Positions 1 to 9,567 of a stretch of DNA of 64,000 nucleotides are shown here, piece by piece; within the stretch, counting starts at the first letter, position 1; each line of letters starts with the position of its first letter. The notes beneath the pieces are model-generated. The model had not been told where the DNA came from, did not search any database, and worked only from the letters and a program-made list of their open reading frames with translations. Source of the stretch: CBDCGJ01 sp965216645 (GTDB lineage: Bacteria; Pseudomonadota; Alphaproteobacteria; GCA-2731375); contig CBDCGJ010000047.1 of NCBI GenBank assembly GCA_965216645.1, positions 1 to 64,000 of the forward strand, given 5' to 3'. The translations under genes were made by a program, and so were the position numbers.

Positions 1-750
1 TTTGCTCGCCCGGAACCAGCGACGGCGGGCCCCGTAGGCCAAGCCCAGCACGCCCAGTGCGCCCCAGATGGCAACGGCACCTGGTTCAGGGACGATGTCG
101 CCGTTGACGAGCTTGACATTGTCAAGGTCGAAGTCCAAAGCTTCGATGTCGTCACTGTTTACGATAATCGTGACGCTTGTCAACGCGTCAAAAACCCCAA
201 GAAATGCTAAGGGGATGTCGACCATTTCTGAATCTTTCGACTGTGCCGGAAGGTCGGGAAAATCAACCGTCAACGTGTCGACGCCGTCGCTGAAAATGAA
301 TGAAAGGTCACCACCACTCAGATCGGCTTCGTACTCGAACATTAGGGAACGGACCCCGTCTCCGCCGACAATGCTGTTCACGTCTAGAGGATTACCGGAG
401 TAGAGAGCTCGGGACTCTCCCGTGGAATTCGTATTCGCCGAATGATGAAACTCATGGCAATTATCGCAGATGTCCGTCTGAACTCGGTCGCCAGTGAAAA
501 GCTCCGCAGTGATCTGTCTGGTCGACTGCCAACTTGGCGCTCCGTTCATCACAGTGTTGCCGGCCGTAACAGGAAACGCGTCCACCGGCGGCGGATTGGG
601 GTCTCCGTTTGTAGCGCCGACGGTGAACAGAGCTGTCGTGTCAAAGTCGTCAATAATGAAAGTCGATGCGTTCACTGGCACTGCGGCCATCAGCAAGACA
701 GCGGCAGCCGTCCCGAGCATCGCGATCGTTGATTTGCCCGCCTGAAACAT
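1..750 (-). CDS. PEP-CTERM sorting-domain protein, copy A (3' end off window)
   Basis: Translating the minus strand from the ATG at 748-750 gives one open frame to the window edge. It begins with a signal peptide (basic N-terminus, hydrophobic core ending near residue 29). An acidic beta-rich body follows, and it ends in the tripartite PEP-CTERM signal: a VPEP motif, a transmembrane helix and an Arg-rich tail (ARRRW). A GGAGGA ribosome site lies about 8 bases upstream. Such proteins are exported and processed by an exosortase at the cell envelope. Around residue 95 there is a CDNCHEF stretch that matches the CxxCH haem-binding pattern, although copy B has Leu in place of the His. The stop codon lies outside the window. 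Function beyond export is unknown. The style of signal and composition suggest a planctomycete. Confidence 0.75.
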   Translation of the reverse strand, partial: MFQAGKSTIAMLGTAAAVLLMAAVPVNASTFIIDDFDTTALFTVGATNGDPNPPPVDAFPVTAGNTVMNGAPSWQSTRQITAELFTGDRVQTDICDNCHEFHHSANTNSTGESRALYSGNPLDVNSIVGGDGVRSLMFEYEADLSGGDLSFIFSDGVDTLTVDFPDLPAQSKDSEMVDIPLAFLGVFDALTSVTIIVNSDDIEALDFDLDNVKLVNGDIVPEPGAVAIWGALGVLGLAYGARRRWFRASK

Positions 751-1117
751 CTCAAGTGTCCTCCGAGTGAAGCTCTGAAAGCGTGAGTAGCAGCGTTTCG
801 TGCGACAATTGAGCATCTGACGTGCCGTTGAGCCGTTTGTTGCGAAAGTTTCCTAACTCGTTTTCTAGCATTGGCTTATTGCGTTGGTGCGGATTCGCAC
901 AGACAGATCCCGTTTATTGTCGTAAGTGTTTGTGTTAAAGTGATTTAGATGGGCTGGCCAGGATCGCACGCGCCCATGGGCGCTTACACCCGTACATTTA
1001 CAGTGTAAAGGTAGTTTAGCGCTGGCCGCCCTGTTCTCGGCACCGCGGCACGCTGAGAAGCTCTGGTCGCAACCCCCAACATTCAGACCGCGGTAACTCA
1101 AGGGGGGTTGGTGTTGT
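751..1117. promoter_or_regulatory. Divergent intergenic region with palindrome, copy A
   Basis: This 367-base region separates the minus-strand PEP-CTERM gene from the plus-strand nitroreductase start and is strongly conserved in copy B. It contains a perfect 13-base palindrome at 997-1009 (TTTACA-G-TGTAAA), a plausible operator for a dimeric regulator serving one or both genes. I see no coding region in it. Confidence 0.45.
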
Positions 1118-1293
1118 ATGACGTCTCGTTTTGTCGCGTACCCGTATGACCGCGTACCGCCCGCAGAGATAGGCGCGCGGGCTGAGCGGCTCTATCAATT
1201 ACTCAATCGGCGCCGCAGCGTACGCGACCTTGCCACGGATCCCGTCCCACGTGAATTGATCGAGTTGGCCGTCGCAACCGCCTCGACCATCAC
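1118..1293 (+). pseudogene. Truncated nitroreductase-family gene, copy A
   Basis: The first 58 codons match the intact nitroreductase at 2787-3479 almost exactly, including the RRSVRD motif near the flavin-binding N-terminus. A G-rich ribosome site lies just upstream. After the shared ALA-rich segment near 1292 the homology stops, and the sequence continues as the reverse complement of a third PEP-CTERM gene start. The product would lack nearly all of the fold, so this is a dead fragment left by duplication or recombination. Confidence 0.75.
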
Positions 1294-1295
1294 CG

Positions 1296-1489
1296 TATTG
1301 CTAGGGGTCGGGGGCGCCGGCAGCACGCCGCCGGTCGGCGCCGGGATCGAATACGTCCTGTCCGTGTTGAAGTCATCGATGATGAAATCGGCACGGGCGG
1401 GACGTTCCGTAGCAGGCGACCAAGAAAACAAATCCGAGTGTAACCGGCTTGATGCACGCGGTGGCTTGTGCCTGAATCGAGTACTTCAT
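1296..1489 (-). pseudogene. 5' fragment of a third PEP-CTERM-type gene
   Basis: On the minus strand an ATG at 1487-1489, preceded by a GAGAGGGAAG ribosome site, opens a signal-peptide-like sequence of about 26 residues. After a frame change near 1420 it reads DFIIDDFN and a proline-rich segment. Both resemble the N-termini of the two neighbouring PEP-CTERM proteins (FLIDNFD, FIIDDFD). It then runs straight into the truncated nitroreductase, so only the 5' part survives. Confidence 0.55.
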
Positions 1490-1558
1490 GACGAGCTTCC
1501 CTCTCAATGCGTGCCGTGTGTTTCCAAACGATCCCCGGATGGGGCGACAGGAATTAAC

Positions 1559-1595
1559 AAAGGCCCCGCGTGCCGATCCGGCTTGCGGGGCCTTT
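1559..1595. terminator. Rho-independent terminator
   Basis: An 11-base stem (AAAGGCCCCGC / GCGGGGCCTTT) with a short loop lies 35 bases past the stop of the minus-strand PEP-CTERM copy B. It is A-rich on one side and T-rich on the other, so it could act in both directions. Confidence 0.7.
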
Positions 1596-1629
1596 ATTGA
1601 CTACAGCGACAAGATCGAGAAATCAGTGC

Positions 1630-2423
1630 TCATTGGCTCGCCCGGAACCAGCGACGGCGAGCGCCGTACGCCAAGCCGATCACGCCCAGCGCGCCCCAGA
1701 TCGCGAGGGTGCTTGGTTCAGGGATGATGACGTCGCCGTTCACCAGTTTGACGTTGTCGAGGTCGAAGTCCAAGGCTTCGATGTTTCTGCTGTTGACAAT
1801 GATCCTTACACTTGTCAGCCCGTCAAAAACGCCAAGATCTCCCGTGAAGTCGGCAAGGTCGAACATCTCTGACGCTTTCGCCTGGGCTGGGAGATTGGTG
1901 AGATCCAACCTCGCACTTCCAGCACCGTCCCCGAAGATGAAGCTGAGGTCACCACCATCCAGATCGGCTTCGTAGTCAAACATCAACGCACGAACTCCGT
2001 CTCCGCCGACGATGCTGTTCACGTCGATAGGACCGCCGCCCAAATCTAGATAAGCAACTTGAGACTCCCCCGTGGAATTCGTATTCGCCGAATGATGGAA
2101 CTCCAAGCAATTGGCGCAGATATCCGTTTGAACTCGGTCTCCTGTAAAAAGCTCCGCCGTGATGGCTCTGCCCAGCCGGGTGGGATGTAGGGCGCCGACT
2201 CGGAGGCGAGACCCATCACAATGTTGCCACCGGTGGGAGGCGCAGCATTTGCCGGCGGCGGGAAGGGCGTCGCCGGGGTGGCGGCGACGGTGAACCCCGG
2301 AGCGCCGGTGTCGAAGTTGTCGATAAGGAAGATTCCCTCTGCATTCAGCGGCGCCGTAGCGATCAGTAAGATAGCGACAGCAGTCCCGAGCGCTGCGATC
2401 GTTGAATTGCCCGTCCGAATCAT
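1630..2423 (-). CDS. PEP-CTERM sorting-domain protein, copy B (one frameshift)
   Basis: A signal peptide starts at the ATG at 2421-2423 after a GGGGAAAGG ribosome site. The frame breaks between about 2185 and 2215; from there the adjacent frame continues the homology with copy A (ITAELFTGDRVQTD) to a typical IPEPSTLAIWG PEP-CTERM helix and ARRRW tail at the 3' end. Copy A is intact over the same stretch, so one base has been lost or gained here, by mutation or sequencing error. The CxxC pair is conserved, but the following His of copy A is Leu. A strong terminator follows at 1559-1595. The role is unknown beyond predicted export. Confidence 0.7.
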
Positions 2424-2961
2424 CTCAACCTTTCCCCGAGTCAAACTCTGAAAGTGTGGGTTGCAGCATATTGCCCTCTCTTCGTGAGCAACTGTCGTAC
2501 CTTCGGATCTTTTCTCGCGAAGATTGTCTAACTCATTTTTTGGCAATGACTTATTGCGTTAGTGCGGATTCGCGCGGTCAGGTTCCGTTTATTGTCATAA
2601 GTGTTTGTGTCAAAGTGATTTATCTGGGCAGGCCAGGATCGCACGCGCCCTGGGCGCTTACACCTGTACGTTTACAGTGTAAAGGTGGTTTAGCGCTGGC
2701 CGCCCTGTTCTTCGCACCGCGGCAGGCTGAGAAGCTCTGGGCTCCCACCGGTGCAAACTGGGGTAACTCAAGTAGGTCGGTCTTATATGACGTCTCGTTT
2801 TGTCCCGTACGCGTCTGACCGCGTACCGCCCGCAGAGATGCGCGCGCGGGCTGAGAGCCTCTATCAATTACTCAATCGGCGCCGTAGCGTACGCGACTTT
2901 GCCACGGATCCCGTCCCGCGTGAAATGATCGAGTTGGCCGTGGCAACCGCATCGACGGCTC
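1633..2961. repeat. Tandem duplication, copy B
   Basis: This is the partner of 1-1292 at an offset of about 1,632-1,673 bases. It carries the same gene order, but the nitroreductase continues to its natural end, so copy B is the complete unit. The fragment at 1296-1489 and a terminator lie between the copies. Confidence 0.8.
2424..2786. promoter_or_regulatory. Divergent intergenic region with palindrome, copy B
   Basis: This is the second copy of the PEP-CTERM/nitroreductase divergent region. The same perfect 13-base palindrome (TTTACA-G-TGTAAA) occurs at 2671-2683, here flanked by CACCT and AGGTG that extend the dyad. Preservation of the palindrome while surrounding bases drifted suggests a protein-binding site. 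No coding region is seen. Confidence 0.45.
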
Positions 2962-3479
2962 CCTCCGGGGCGCACCGCCAGCCCTGGCGATTTGTGGCGG
3001 TCGACGACCCGGCGATTAAGAGACGCATCCGCTTGGCCGCCGAGGAAGAGGAGCGCGCCTTCTACGCGCATCGCGCCACGGATGAGTGGCGCCAGGCCCT
3101 GGAGCCGCTGGGCACGGATTGGCAAAAGCCCTTTCTGGAAGAAGCGCCCTGGCTGGTCGTGGCGTTCGAGGAACTGTACGCAGTGGACGACCAGGGCAAT
3201 CGGATCAAGAACTACTACGTCAAGGAGAGCGTCGGCCTGGCGTGCGGCCTGTTTATCGTCGCGTTGCACAACATGGGGCTCGTCACGCTCACGCATACGC
3301 CCAGCCCGATGGCGTTTCTTTCCGAGATCCTGGGACGCCCCGATAACGAGCGGCCGTTCATTTTGTTTCCGGTCGGCTATCCGGCTCCGCAAGCGCAGGT
3401 GCCGGACTTGCGCCGCAAACCGTTAAGCGAAGTGTTGGTCTGGAACCGCGGTCAGCCCGCGTCCTCGGGCAAAACTTGA
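2787..3479 (+). CDS. Nitroreductase-family flavoprotein (iodotyrosine deiodinase-like)
   Basis: The 230-residue product has the RRSVRDF FMN-phosphate motif near residue 31 and an APSGAHRQPW motif near residue 60. Further on come a KPFLEEAP segment and a C-terminal FPVGYP motif typical of nitroreductases. The APSG-QPW-KPFLE combination is closer to the iodotyrosine deiodinase-like branch than to NfsB or BluB. These are homodimeric FMN enzymes that reduce nitro, halogenated or quinone substrates with NAD(P)H; the substrate here is not evident. ATG at 2787 was chosen because copy A starts at the equivalent position. The gene lies 63 bases before the WGR gene and may be co-transcribed with it. 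Confidence 0.8.
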   Translation: MTSRFVPYASDRVPPAEMRARAESLYQLLNRRRSVRDFATDPVPREMIELAVATASTAPSGAHRQPWRFVAVDDPAIKRRIRLAAEEEERAFYAHRATDEWRQALEPLGTDWQKPFLEEAPWLVVAFEELYAVDDQGNRIKNYYVKESVGLACGLFIVALHNMGLVTLTHTPSPMAFLSEILGRPDNERPFILFPVGYPAPQAQVPDLRRKPLSEVLVWNRGQPASSGKT

Positions 3480-3542
3480 CAACGCGGATGCGGAGACCTA
3501 CCGTCCCCGTTCACAGTCCGACGGGGCGCGGAGGTGGTCACG

Positions 3543-6030
3543 GTGAAGCTGATTCGGCAGGACACGCTGTACTTCCAGGAAGGGCGCTCGGACAAGGTGT
3601 ACGAGGTCGACCTGTGCGAGGTGGGGCCCGATCAGTTTGTTGTCAATTTTCGCTACGGTCGTCGGGGCGGGACATTGCGCGACGGCTCCAAGACGCCGGC
3701 GGCCGTCCCGCGAGCCGAAGCCGAGAAGATCTACGAGCGGCTGATTCACGAGAAGCGGTCCAAAGGCTATCGCGGCGCCGAGGAGCCGGCGCCAACGCCC
3801 TCTCCTGCTCCCGCGACGGCGGATGTCGCGCAGGATTCGCGATTGCGCGACCTGCGTGCAGCGGTGGTTCTTGAACGGTTGCGAAACGCGGCCGCGCCGT
3901 CGCGTTGGAAACTCTCGCGCGTCGTTTGGCGGGCTGGTGACCTGCGACTTGGCGAAGCCGAACCGCTCCTGATTTCGCTGCTCGGCAGCGGCGACGCGAT
4001 GCTCGACTACTGCATTGCCCGCAGCCTTGCCTTGTGCGGCGGCGCTTCCGCGGCCGAAGCCCTGCGTAAGCTGCAACAGGAGAAGGGTCGGCCGTACTGG
4101 GTGCGGCGCATGGCGGCCGAAGCCTATTTACAATGCCTCGACGAGGCGGCACGGGACAAGGCGATTGCAGCGTATATCCGCCAATTGCCGGAGCCGCTGG
4201 CCCAACTCGCCGAAAAGGGGCCCAGCGAGGACTTCGAAGCGGCCCTCTACGAATTCCTCGATCGCACCGACCGCAGCGGATTCGCCGTACTCGACCTGCT
4301 GTACTTGATCGATAGCGAAATCGTGCGGCCCGCCCTGTTGCATTTACTGATGGCGGCGCCGCTGGCGCCGAATTACTTTCGCCGGCTGCGGCACATCTTC
4401 AAGTCGGCGGAGTTGCGCAACGACGCGGAAGTGTTCGGCATTCTTGCGCATCGTTTTGAGACCAGCCGCTCCGGATTCAGCAACCGCAGCAGCGATTACT
4501 GGTGGGAACTGCGCGACGGGCGCTATCGTCGTCGCGAGCAGCCGCCCACGCACGGCCCCGACGCCAGCATGGCGTTCGGCAAAGAGACGCGCGACTATCT
4601 CCGGCGCCGCATCTGGTGGGCCTTGCAACGGCTCGGCGAACTCGGCGACGACAACTACGTGCGGATGGCCGTCGGTGTGCTGTTGCCGTTCCGCGACGAC
4701 GACGCCCAACAGCCGCGGCGCCATGATCGCTACGACTGGTCCACGTACCGGCAGGATCGTCAACTGCGGACGATCTCGACCTGGTACGATCGCTACGCAA
4801 ATTACTGGGCGCTCAATCAGATCCTCTACGGCAACTCGCCTCGTTACACGCCCTACCCTCGTCGTAGTTTCTTTCGCTGCGTCGATCCCTTTGAACCGGG
4901 CGGGCAGGCTCCTGACCAGCGCGAGGAGGCGTTTCCCCAGCTTTGGGCGGCGCAGCCACAGGCCCTTTTGCACCTGCTCGATGACAGTCGCTGCGAAATC
5001 GTGCATCAATTCGCCGTGCGGGTGCTCCGCGATTGCCCGGACTTTGTCGCCGGCTGGGACAACGACGTCCTCCGCATGCTCTTGCGTGCGCCGTACGCGG
5101 CCACATTGCAGTTCGCCCTCGATGTCGCCGTGACCCGCTACGATGCGGCCAACCCCGATCTGCCGCTGGTTGCCGCTTTGGCGAATTGCGATTTTGAAGC
5201 GGCTCGCAAGCAGGCCCGGCGCTGGATCGACGCCCAGCGCGAGCGATTCTTTGCCGACTCCGATTTCACGTTGGAACTGTTGTTCAGTCGGCACCCGGCA
5301 ACGCGACGCCTGGCGTCGGAAGGGCTGCGCCTGGTGGCCTGGCCGGAGTCGCAGGGGCAGGCTCTGCTGGGTCGGATCTTCGCCCGTCTTCACGATCTGG
5401 GCTCCGAACAGGGCGAGATTGCCGGAGATGTGGCGGACGCGGTGCTGCGCGCTTTTGCGGGCCCCTTGCGCACGATCGGCGCCGACGTGATTCGCGATCT
5501 GCTTCGCCACCCGCTGCCGGAAGTGCGGCAGCTTGCCGGCGAATTGGTGCTCCAACACGAGAACCTCGCCCAACATCCTCCCGAGGACGTGTTACGGGAT
5601 TTGCTGGCGGCCGACTCGGCCGACGTCCGCGCGGTGGGCGTGCGCATCATCGGCCAGTTGCCGGACGACGTGCTGAAACGCAGCGTCGCCTTGTTGACGG
5701 CGATGACGCGTCATCCGTTTCCCGATATTCGCGAGAATATTCGCGGCGCCGTGATTCGCCTGGCCGCGGGCGACGCCCCGTTCGGCCGCCGCATGGCGGC
5801 GGCGTTGATCGACGGCCTGTTGGAGCCCGGAGCGCCCGAGGGCGTACCGGGGCACACGGCGCGAGTTCTTTGCGACGATTTGAAGGACTGCCTCGACGAG
5901 ATTCCGGCGGAGACCGTGTGGCGGTTGGTGCGCTCGCGAAGCGGTCCGGCGCAAGAGGTCGGCGGCCTGCTCTTGCCGACGCGCATCGATCCCGCCACGC
6001 TTTCGGCGCCGCAACTGGTCCAGGTGAGTT
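3543..6030 (+). CDS. WGR-domain protein with HEAT-like repeats (3' end lost at a junction)
   Basis: Residues 1-80 form a WGR domain (FQEGRSDKVYEV and FRYGRRGG), a nucleic-acid-binding fold shared with PARPs and bacterial MolR-like proteins. About 750 residues follow that are rich in HEAT-like alpha-helical pairs. The open frame runs on to 6521, but from about 6030 the residues match an alphaproteobacterial pilus-assembly VWA protein and then a frameshifted shadow, so the true C-terminus is missing. GTG at 3543 was chosen because a GGAGG site sits 8 bases before it; an in-frame GTG at 3534 overlaps that site. Large WGR/HEAT proteins are common in planctomycetes. Function is unknown. Confidence 0.7.
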
Positions 6031-6045
6031 TCGATCCCCAGGGCC
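6017..6045. other. Probable chimeric junction 1 (planctomycete-like to alphaproteobacterial)
   Basis: Within one continuous reading frame the protein changes from HEAT-like repeats to the pre-MIDAS segment of a TadG-like VWA protein. The exact base cannot be fixed by eye. The fusion makes no domain sense, and the gene content on each side belongs to different phyla. Confidence 0.6.
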
Positions 6046-6966
6046 GGGCGACGGTGAACGCCGATGCCGGCTTCGACACCATGTTCATGCGGCTGTTCAA
6101 GGTGAACGATCTGACAGTCAATGCCGTCGGCGAATCGCAGCGCAACGGCAGAAGCGTTGCAGTCGGCGTGGCGCTCGATGTCACCGCTCGATGGCGGGGC
6201 AGAAGCTGGTCGATCTTCGCACGGCTGCCAACTCGCTGCTCGACAAGCTGTTCGACGGCAATGCGACCAGCGACAATGTCAAGATCGGCCTGGTACCGTT
6301 CAGTGCGCGTGTCAATATCGGCCAGGGTCGCGCCGGCTGGCTGCAGGTGCCGCCGCCGCCGGGCGTGCCGTGGACGGGCTGCATCGGCTCACGGCTGGGG
6401 GTATTGGGTGTCGACGATTCGCCGCCGACCAGCGGCGAGTTTCCCAAGGTTGCGAATGACGAATATGTCAGCCCGGATGTTCTCGACGAGGATATCGGCG
6501 CTCCCTGCCCGCCGGCACTGACGCCGCTCAGCGGCAAGCGGTCCGATCTGGATTCGGGCCTTGCCGGCCTTGCCGCCTCCGGCTGGACCCGCATCGACAA
6601 CGGCGCCAAGTGGGCCTGGCGACTGGTGTCGCCGCGCTGGGACGGGCTCTGGGGTCCGCATGCCGGCGTGCCCGCCGGCTGGCATCGTGCGACAATCATC
6701 ATGACCGACGGCATGAACACCTCCGGTGACGATCCGCTCACGCCGGGGCAGATCGACGATCGGCGGCGCCAGACCTGCACGATGATGAAGGATGGCGGGA
6801 TCGAGGTCTATACCATCACCTTCCAGGCGCCAGCCGCCGCCGATGCCTTGATGCTGGAATGCGCCAGCTCGCCGGCAACCTTTTTCGCTCCGACGATGTG
6901 GCCCAGCTCGTCGCCGCCTTCGATGCCATCGCCGAGGATCTGGCGCAGGTCCGGCTCACCCGATAA
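6031..6966 (+). CDS. TadG-like VWA-domain pilus assembly protein, C-terminal part (frameshifted)
   Basis: The frame reads toward a VALDVT-GSM metal-ion-dependent adhesion site near 6175-6195, where one base is missing. It continues as a VWA domain with a SARVN segment and the IIMTDGMNT strand that supplies the second acidic MIDAS position. A second break falls in a T5 homopolymer at about 6880; one more T would restore the ending that stops at 6964-6966. Such proteins sit in the inner membrane and periplasm of alphaproteobacterial Tad/Flp pilus systems, with a single N-terminal helix that is lost here. The start lies beyond the junction. No other tad genes are in the window. Confidence 0.65.
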
Positions 6967-6983
6967 CCGCCCGCGACTAAAGG

Positions 6984-7761
6984 TCAACCACCTGGCGGGC
7001 GGTTGCGCATGACGTGGCGCTCGGCGGTGACGACGACGAGGAACAAGAGGATCGACAGGGACGACGACAGGACGATGGCGGCGTAGAGGCGGTCGGACTG
7101 GTAGTTGAAGGTGGCCTTGATGATCAGCGCCCCAGGCCCTTGTCCGAGCCGATCCATTCGCCGACGATGGCACCGATCACGGCGGTCGCCGAGGCGATGC
7201 GCAGCGAGGCGAACAGAAGCGGCATGGCGCGCGGCAGACGCAGGCTGGTCAAGAGTTCGCGGCGGCTGGCCGAGAGCATTTCGAACAGCTCCAATTCGCT
7301 GGCCGTGGGCATGGCCAGCCGCGGATCATGTTGACCAGGGTGGGAAAGAAACAGATCACCGAGGCAATGACGATCTTGGGCGTCATGCCCAGCCCGAAGA
7401 TCAGGATGATAATCGGCGACAGCGCCAGGATCGGGATGGTGTTGAGGAACAGCACCACCGGAAAATAGGCGGCCTGCAGCTTGCGGCTGAAGGTGAAGAC
7501 GACCGCAAGAAATCACCGCCATGCCGTTGCCGATGACAAATCCGGCAAGGCTTTCGGCGGCGGTCGGCCAGAAATTGTCCAGTCATCAGCCGCAGTCGCG
7601 GACAAGTGTTGCCAGCACCCTGTCGGGCGTCGGCACGATGTAGGCGGGAATACCTGCCGCCGGCACCAGGAACTGCCAGGCAAGGATGATCGAGGCGGCG
7701 CCTGCGACAGGCAGCGCCGGTGCGCCAGGGCCGAGACAATGGCAGGCGCCTCATGCGGCAT
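6984..7761 (-). CDS. NitT/TauT-type ABC transporter permease (multiple frameshifts)
   Basis: Successive minus-strand frames join into a binding-protein-dependent permease. They give an N-terminal hydrophobic helix (ASIILAWQFLVPAAG), the IVPTPDRVL segment, the FLNTIPILALSPI helix, and the EAA-loop region with LRLPRAMP and GEWIGSDKGLG. The protein ends at the TGA at 6984-6986. At least four frame changes are needed (near 7735, 7575, 7515 and 7320). The ATG at 7759-7761 overlaps the stop of the ATPase gene, as expected in an operon. This family imports taurine, sulfonates, nitrate, pyrimidine precursors or similar small compounds. The frameshift density suggests poor sequence quality rather than natural decay. 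Confidence 0.65.
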
Positions 7762-8537
7762 CCGCCAGTGCGGCGCGCAGCTCGGCCATGCTGGCGGACC
7801 AAGGCCGGATCCTCGCGGGCCGGCGGCACGCCGTCCGGCTTGAGCCGGCGCAGGTCCTTGACCAGTAGCACGCGGCCGGGGGCGCACCGAGCACCATGAC
7901 GGTCTCACCCAGATAGGCGGCTTCGGCAATGGAATGGGTGACAAAAACGATGGTGGTGCCGGTACGCCGCCAGAGTGCCAGAAGCTCGTCGTTCAGACGG
8001 TCGCGGGTGATTTCGTCGAGCGCCCCGAACGTTCGTCCATCAACAGAAGCCGCGGCTCGCCGATCAGCGCCCGGGCGATGGCGACGCGCTGCCGCTGGCC
8101 ACCCGAGAGCTGGTGCGGGAAGCGGTCCTCCAGGCCCTCGAGTCCCATCAACGCCACCAGCTCGTCGCTGCGATCGGCAAGCTGCCTGTCCGATCCTGGA
8201 CGCGCCGATGCGCAACGGCAGGCGGATATTGGCACGCACGTCCAGCCAGGAAAGTAGCGTCGCATCCTGGAAGACGAAGCTCACCTCGCGCCGGCGGCGC
8301 ACGGCGGCCGGATCATCGCCGAGCACGCGGGATCCGCCCGGCCAGCGGCTCGAGCAAATCGGCGATGACCCGCAGCAGGGTCGACTTGCCGCAGCCCGAC
8401 GGTCCGAGAATAGTCAGGAACTCGCCCGGCCGGACCACAAGGTCCAGCCCGGCGAGCACCGTCGTCTCATGGCCGTCCAGACGATAGCCGAGATCGAGCG
8501 CCTCGGTCTCGATCGCTGGCGGCACACCACCCGGCAA
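7751..8537 (-). CDS. NitT/TauT-type ABC transporter ATP-binding protein (multiple frameshifts)
   Basis: Fragments in three frames assemble into one ATPase. They contain Walker A (GPSGCGKST) near residue 47, a VFQDATLLSW Q-loop, the LSGGQRQRVAIARAL signature, Walker B (LLLMDE) followed by FGALDE, and the VTHSIAEAA switch His. C-terminal residues AELRAALADAA precede the TGA at 7751-7753. The start is uncertain; a TTG at 8535-8537 lies seven bases before the binding-protein stop. It energises the adjacent permease from the cytoplasm. The breaks near 8325, 8190 and 8035 would destroy the protein if they are real. Confidence 0.65.
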
Positions 8538-8541
8538 GCCG

Positions 8542-9567
8542 TCAGGCCGGCCGCCCCGAGCTTCGCCGGGCCTGGGCGGTCATCTCGAGGATTGCCGTGG
8601 TATGCACGTCGTCGAGCGACGGCCGGCCCGAGGGGTACTGGCCAATGCCGTCGAAAATGGCGATCTGGTTTTCCAGCGAGGCCGGATCGAAGTGCCCCAG
8701 CCGTCCCTTGGCGGTGGCCTCGTCGAAGCTCATGCGCAGCACCAGATCGATGGTCTTGAGCTCCCAGTCGAGGTCCAATTCGGATAGGCCTCGACGGTCT
8801 TCTTCACCGCCTCCTCGGGATTGGCGTGGGTCCAGCCCCAGCCCTTGGCAACGGCACCGATGAAGGCCGCCAGCATCTCGGGCTCGCTGTCGATCATCGT
8901 ATCGGTGGCGAAATAGACATCGGCATATGACGGCAGGCCGAGATCGCGCACCAGAAGGTCGATGCGGTCCTCGCCGACGACGCTCAGGGCCTGGGTGTTG
9001 GTGATCCAGCCGCCGATGGTGTCGACCTCGCCGCGCACCAAGGGCGCCTTGTCGAAGCCGACATTGACGATGTCGAGCTCGTCGATCGGGATGCCGTTCT
9101 GGGCGGCAATGGCATCGATCAGAAAGCGCGCGGTCGGCTGGATGCCGATCTTCAGCCCGCGCAGGTCGGCCACCGAGCGCAGCGGTTGGCCGGTAGCGAG
9201 GTGAAGCATAGGGCCCCGTGCGGTAGCCGCAGGCGAGGATCTTGACCGGCACGCCATTGGCGCGTGCGTTGAACAATTGCGGCGTCTCGGAAAACTGGCC
9301 GAGGCTGGCGGCGCCGGAGACCACCGGCGGCACGGTTGCCGAGTGGGGGCCGCCCGGCGAGAATTCGACCTCCAGGCCGGCCTCCTCTGAAATAGCCGTT
9401 GGCGACGGCGACGACATCGCCGATCTGGCCGTGAGATCAGCCAGTCATATTGGATGACCCACCTTGCCGGCGGCGCTGGCGCTGGTCGGTGCCAGAAGGC
9501 GGATGCCGCCGCCAAGTGCTGCTGCGGCGGCGGTCGATGCCAGGAGGTTGCGTCGTGTCAGTGCCAT
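8542..9567 (-). CDS. NitT/TauT-type ABC transporter substrate-binding protein, Tat-exported (frameshifted)
   Basis: The product starts at the ATG at 9565-9567 with a twin-arginine signal (TRRNLLAST, then an Ala-rich core to about residue 32). In several frames it continues as an NMT1/SsuA-like periplasmic binding protein with the segments LRGLKIGIQPTARFLIDA, FDKAPLVRGEVDTIGGW and FIGAVAKGW. It ends at the TGA at 8542-8544. Frame changes are needed near 9450, 9220 and 8800. As the first cistron of the transporter set it would deliver substrate to the permease. The ligand is unknown; the family covers sulfonates, nitrate, thiamine precursors and others. Confidence 0.65.

Larger units (their letters stand above)
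1..1292. repeat. Tandem duplication, copy A
   Basis: This stretch aligns base for base, with scattered substitutions and small indels, to 1633-2961. It holds a PEP-CTERM gene on the minus strand, the divergent intergenic region and the first 58 codons of a nitroreductase on the plus strand. Identity ends abruptly near 1292, inside the nitroreductase. Confidence 0.8.

Noticed and set aside
4344..5576. 410-residue minus-strand frame within the WGR/HEAT gene
   Set aside because: It is antisense to a well-supported gene and lacks any motif or ribosome site.
3534..6521. A single 995-residue protein
   Set aside because: Residues after about position 830 switch to an unrelated VWA protein and then to a shadow frame after a missing base, so the full frame is not one real product.
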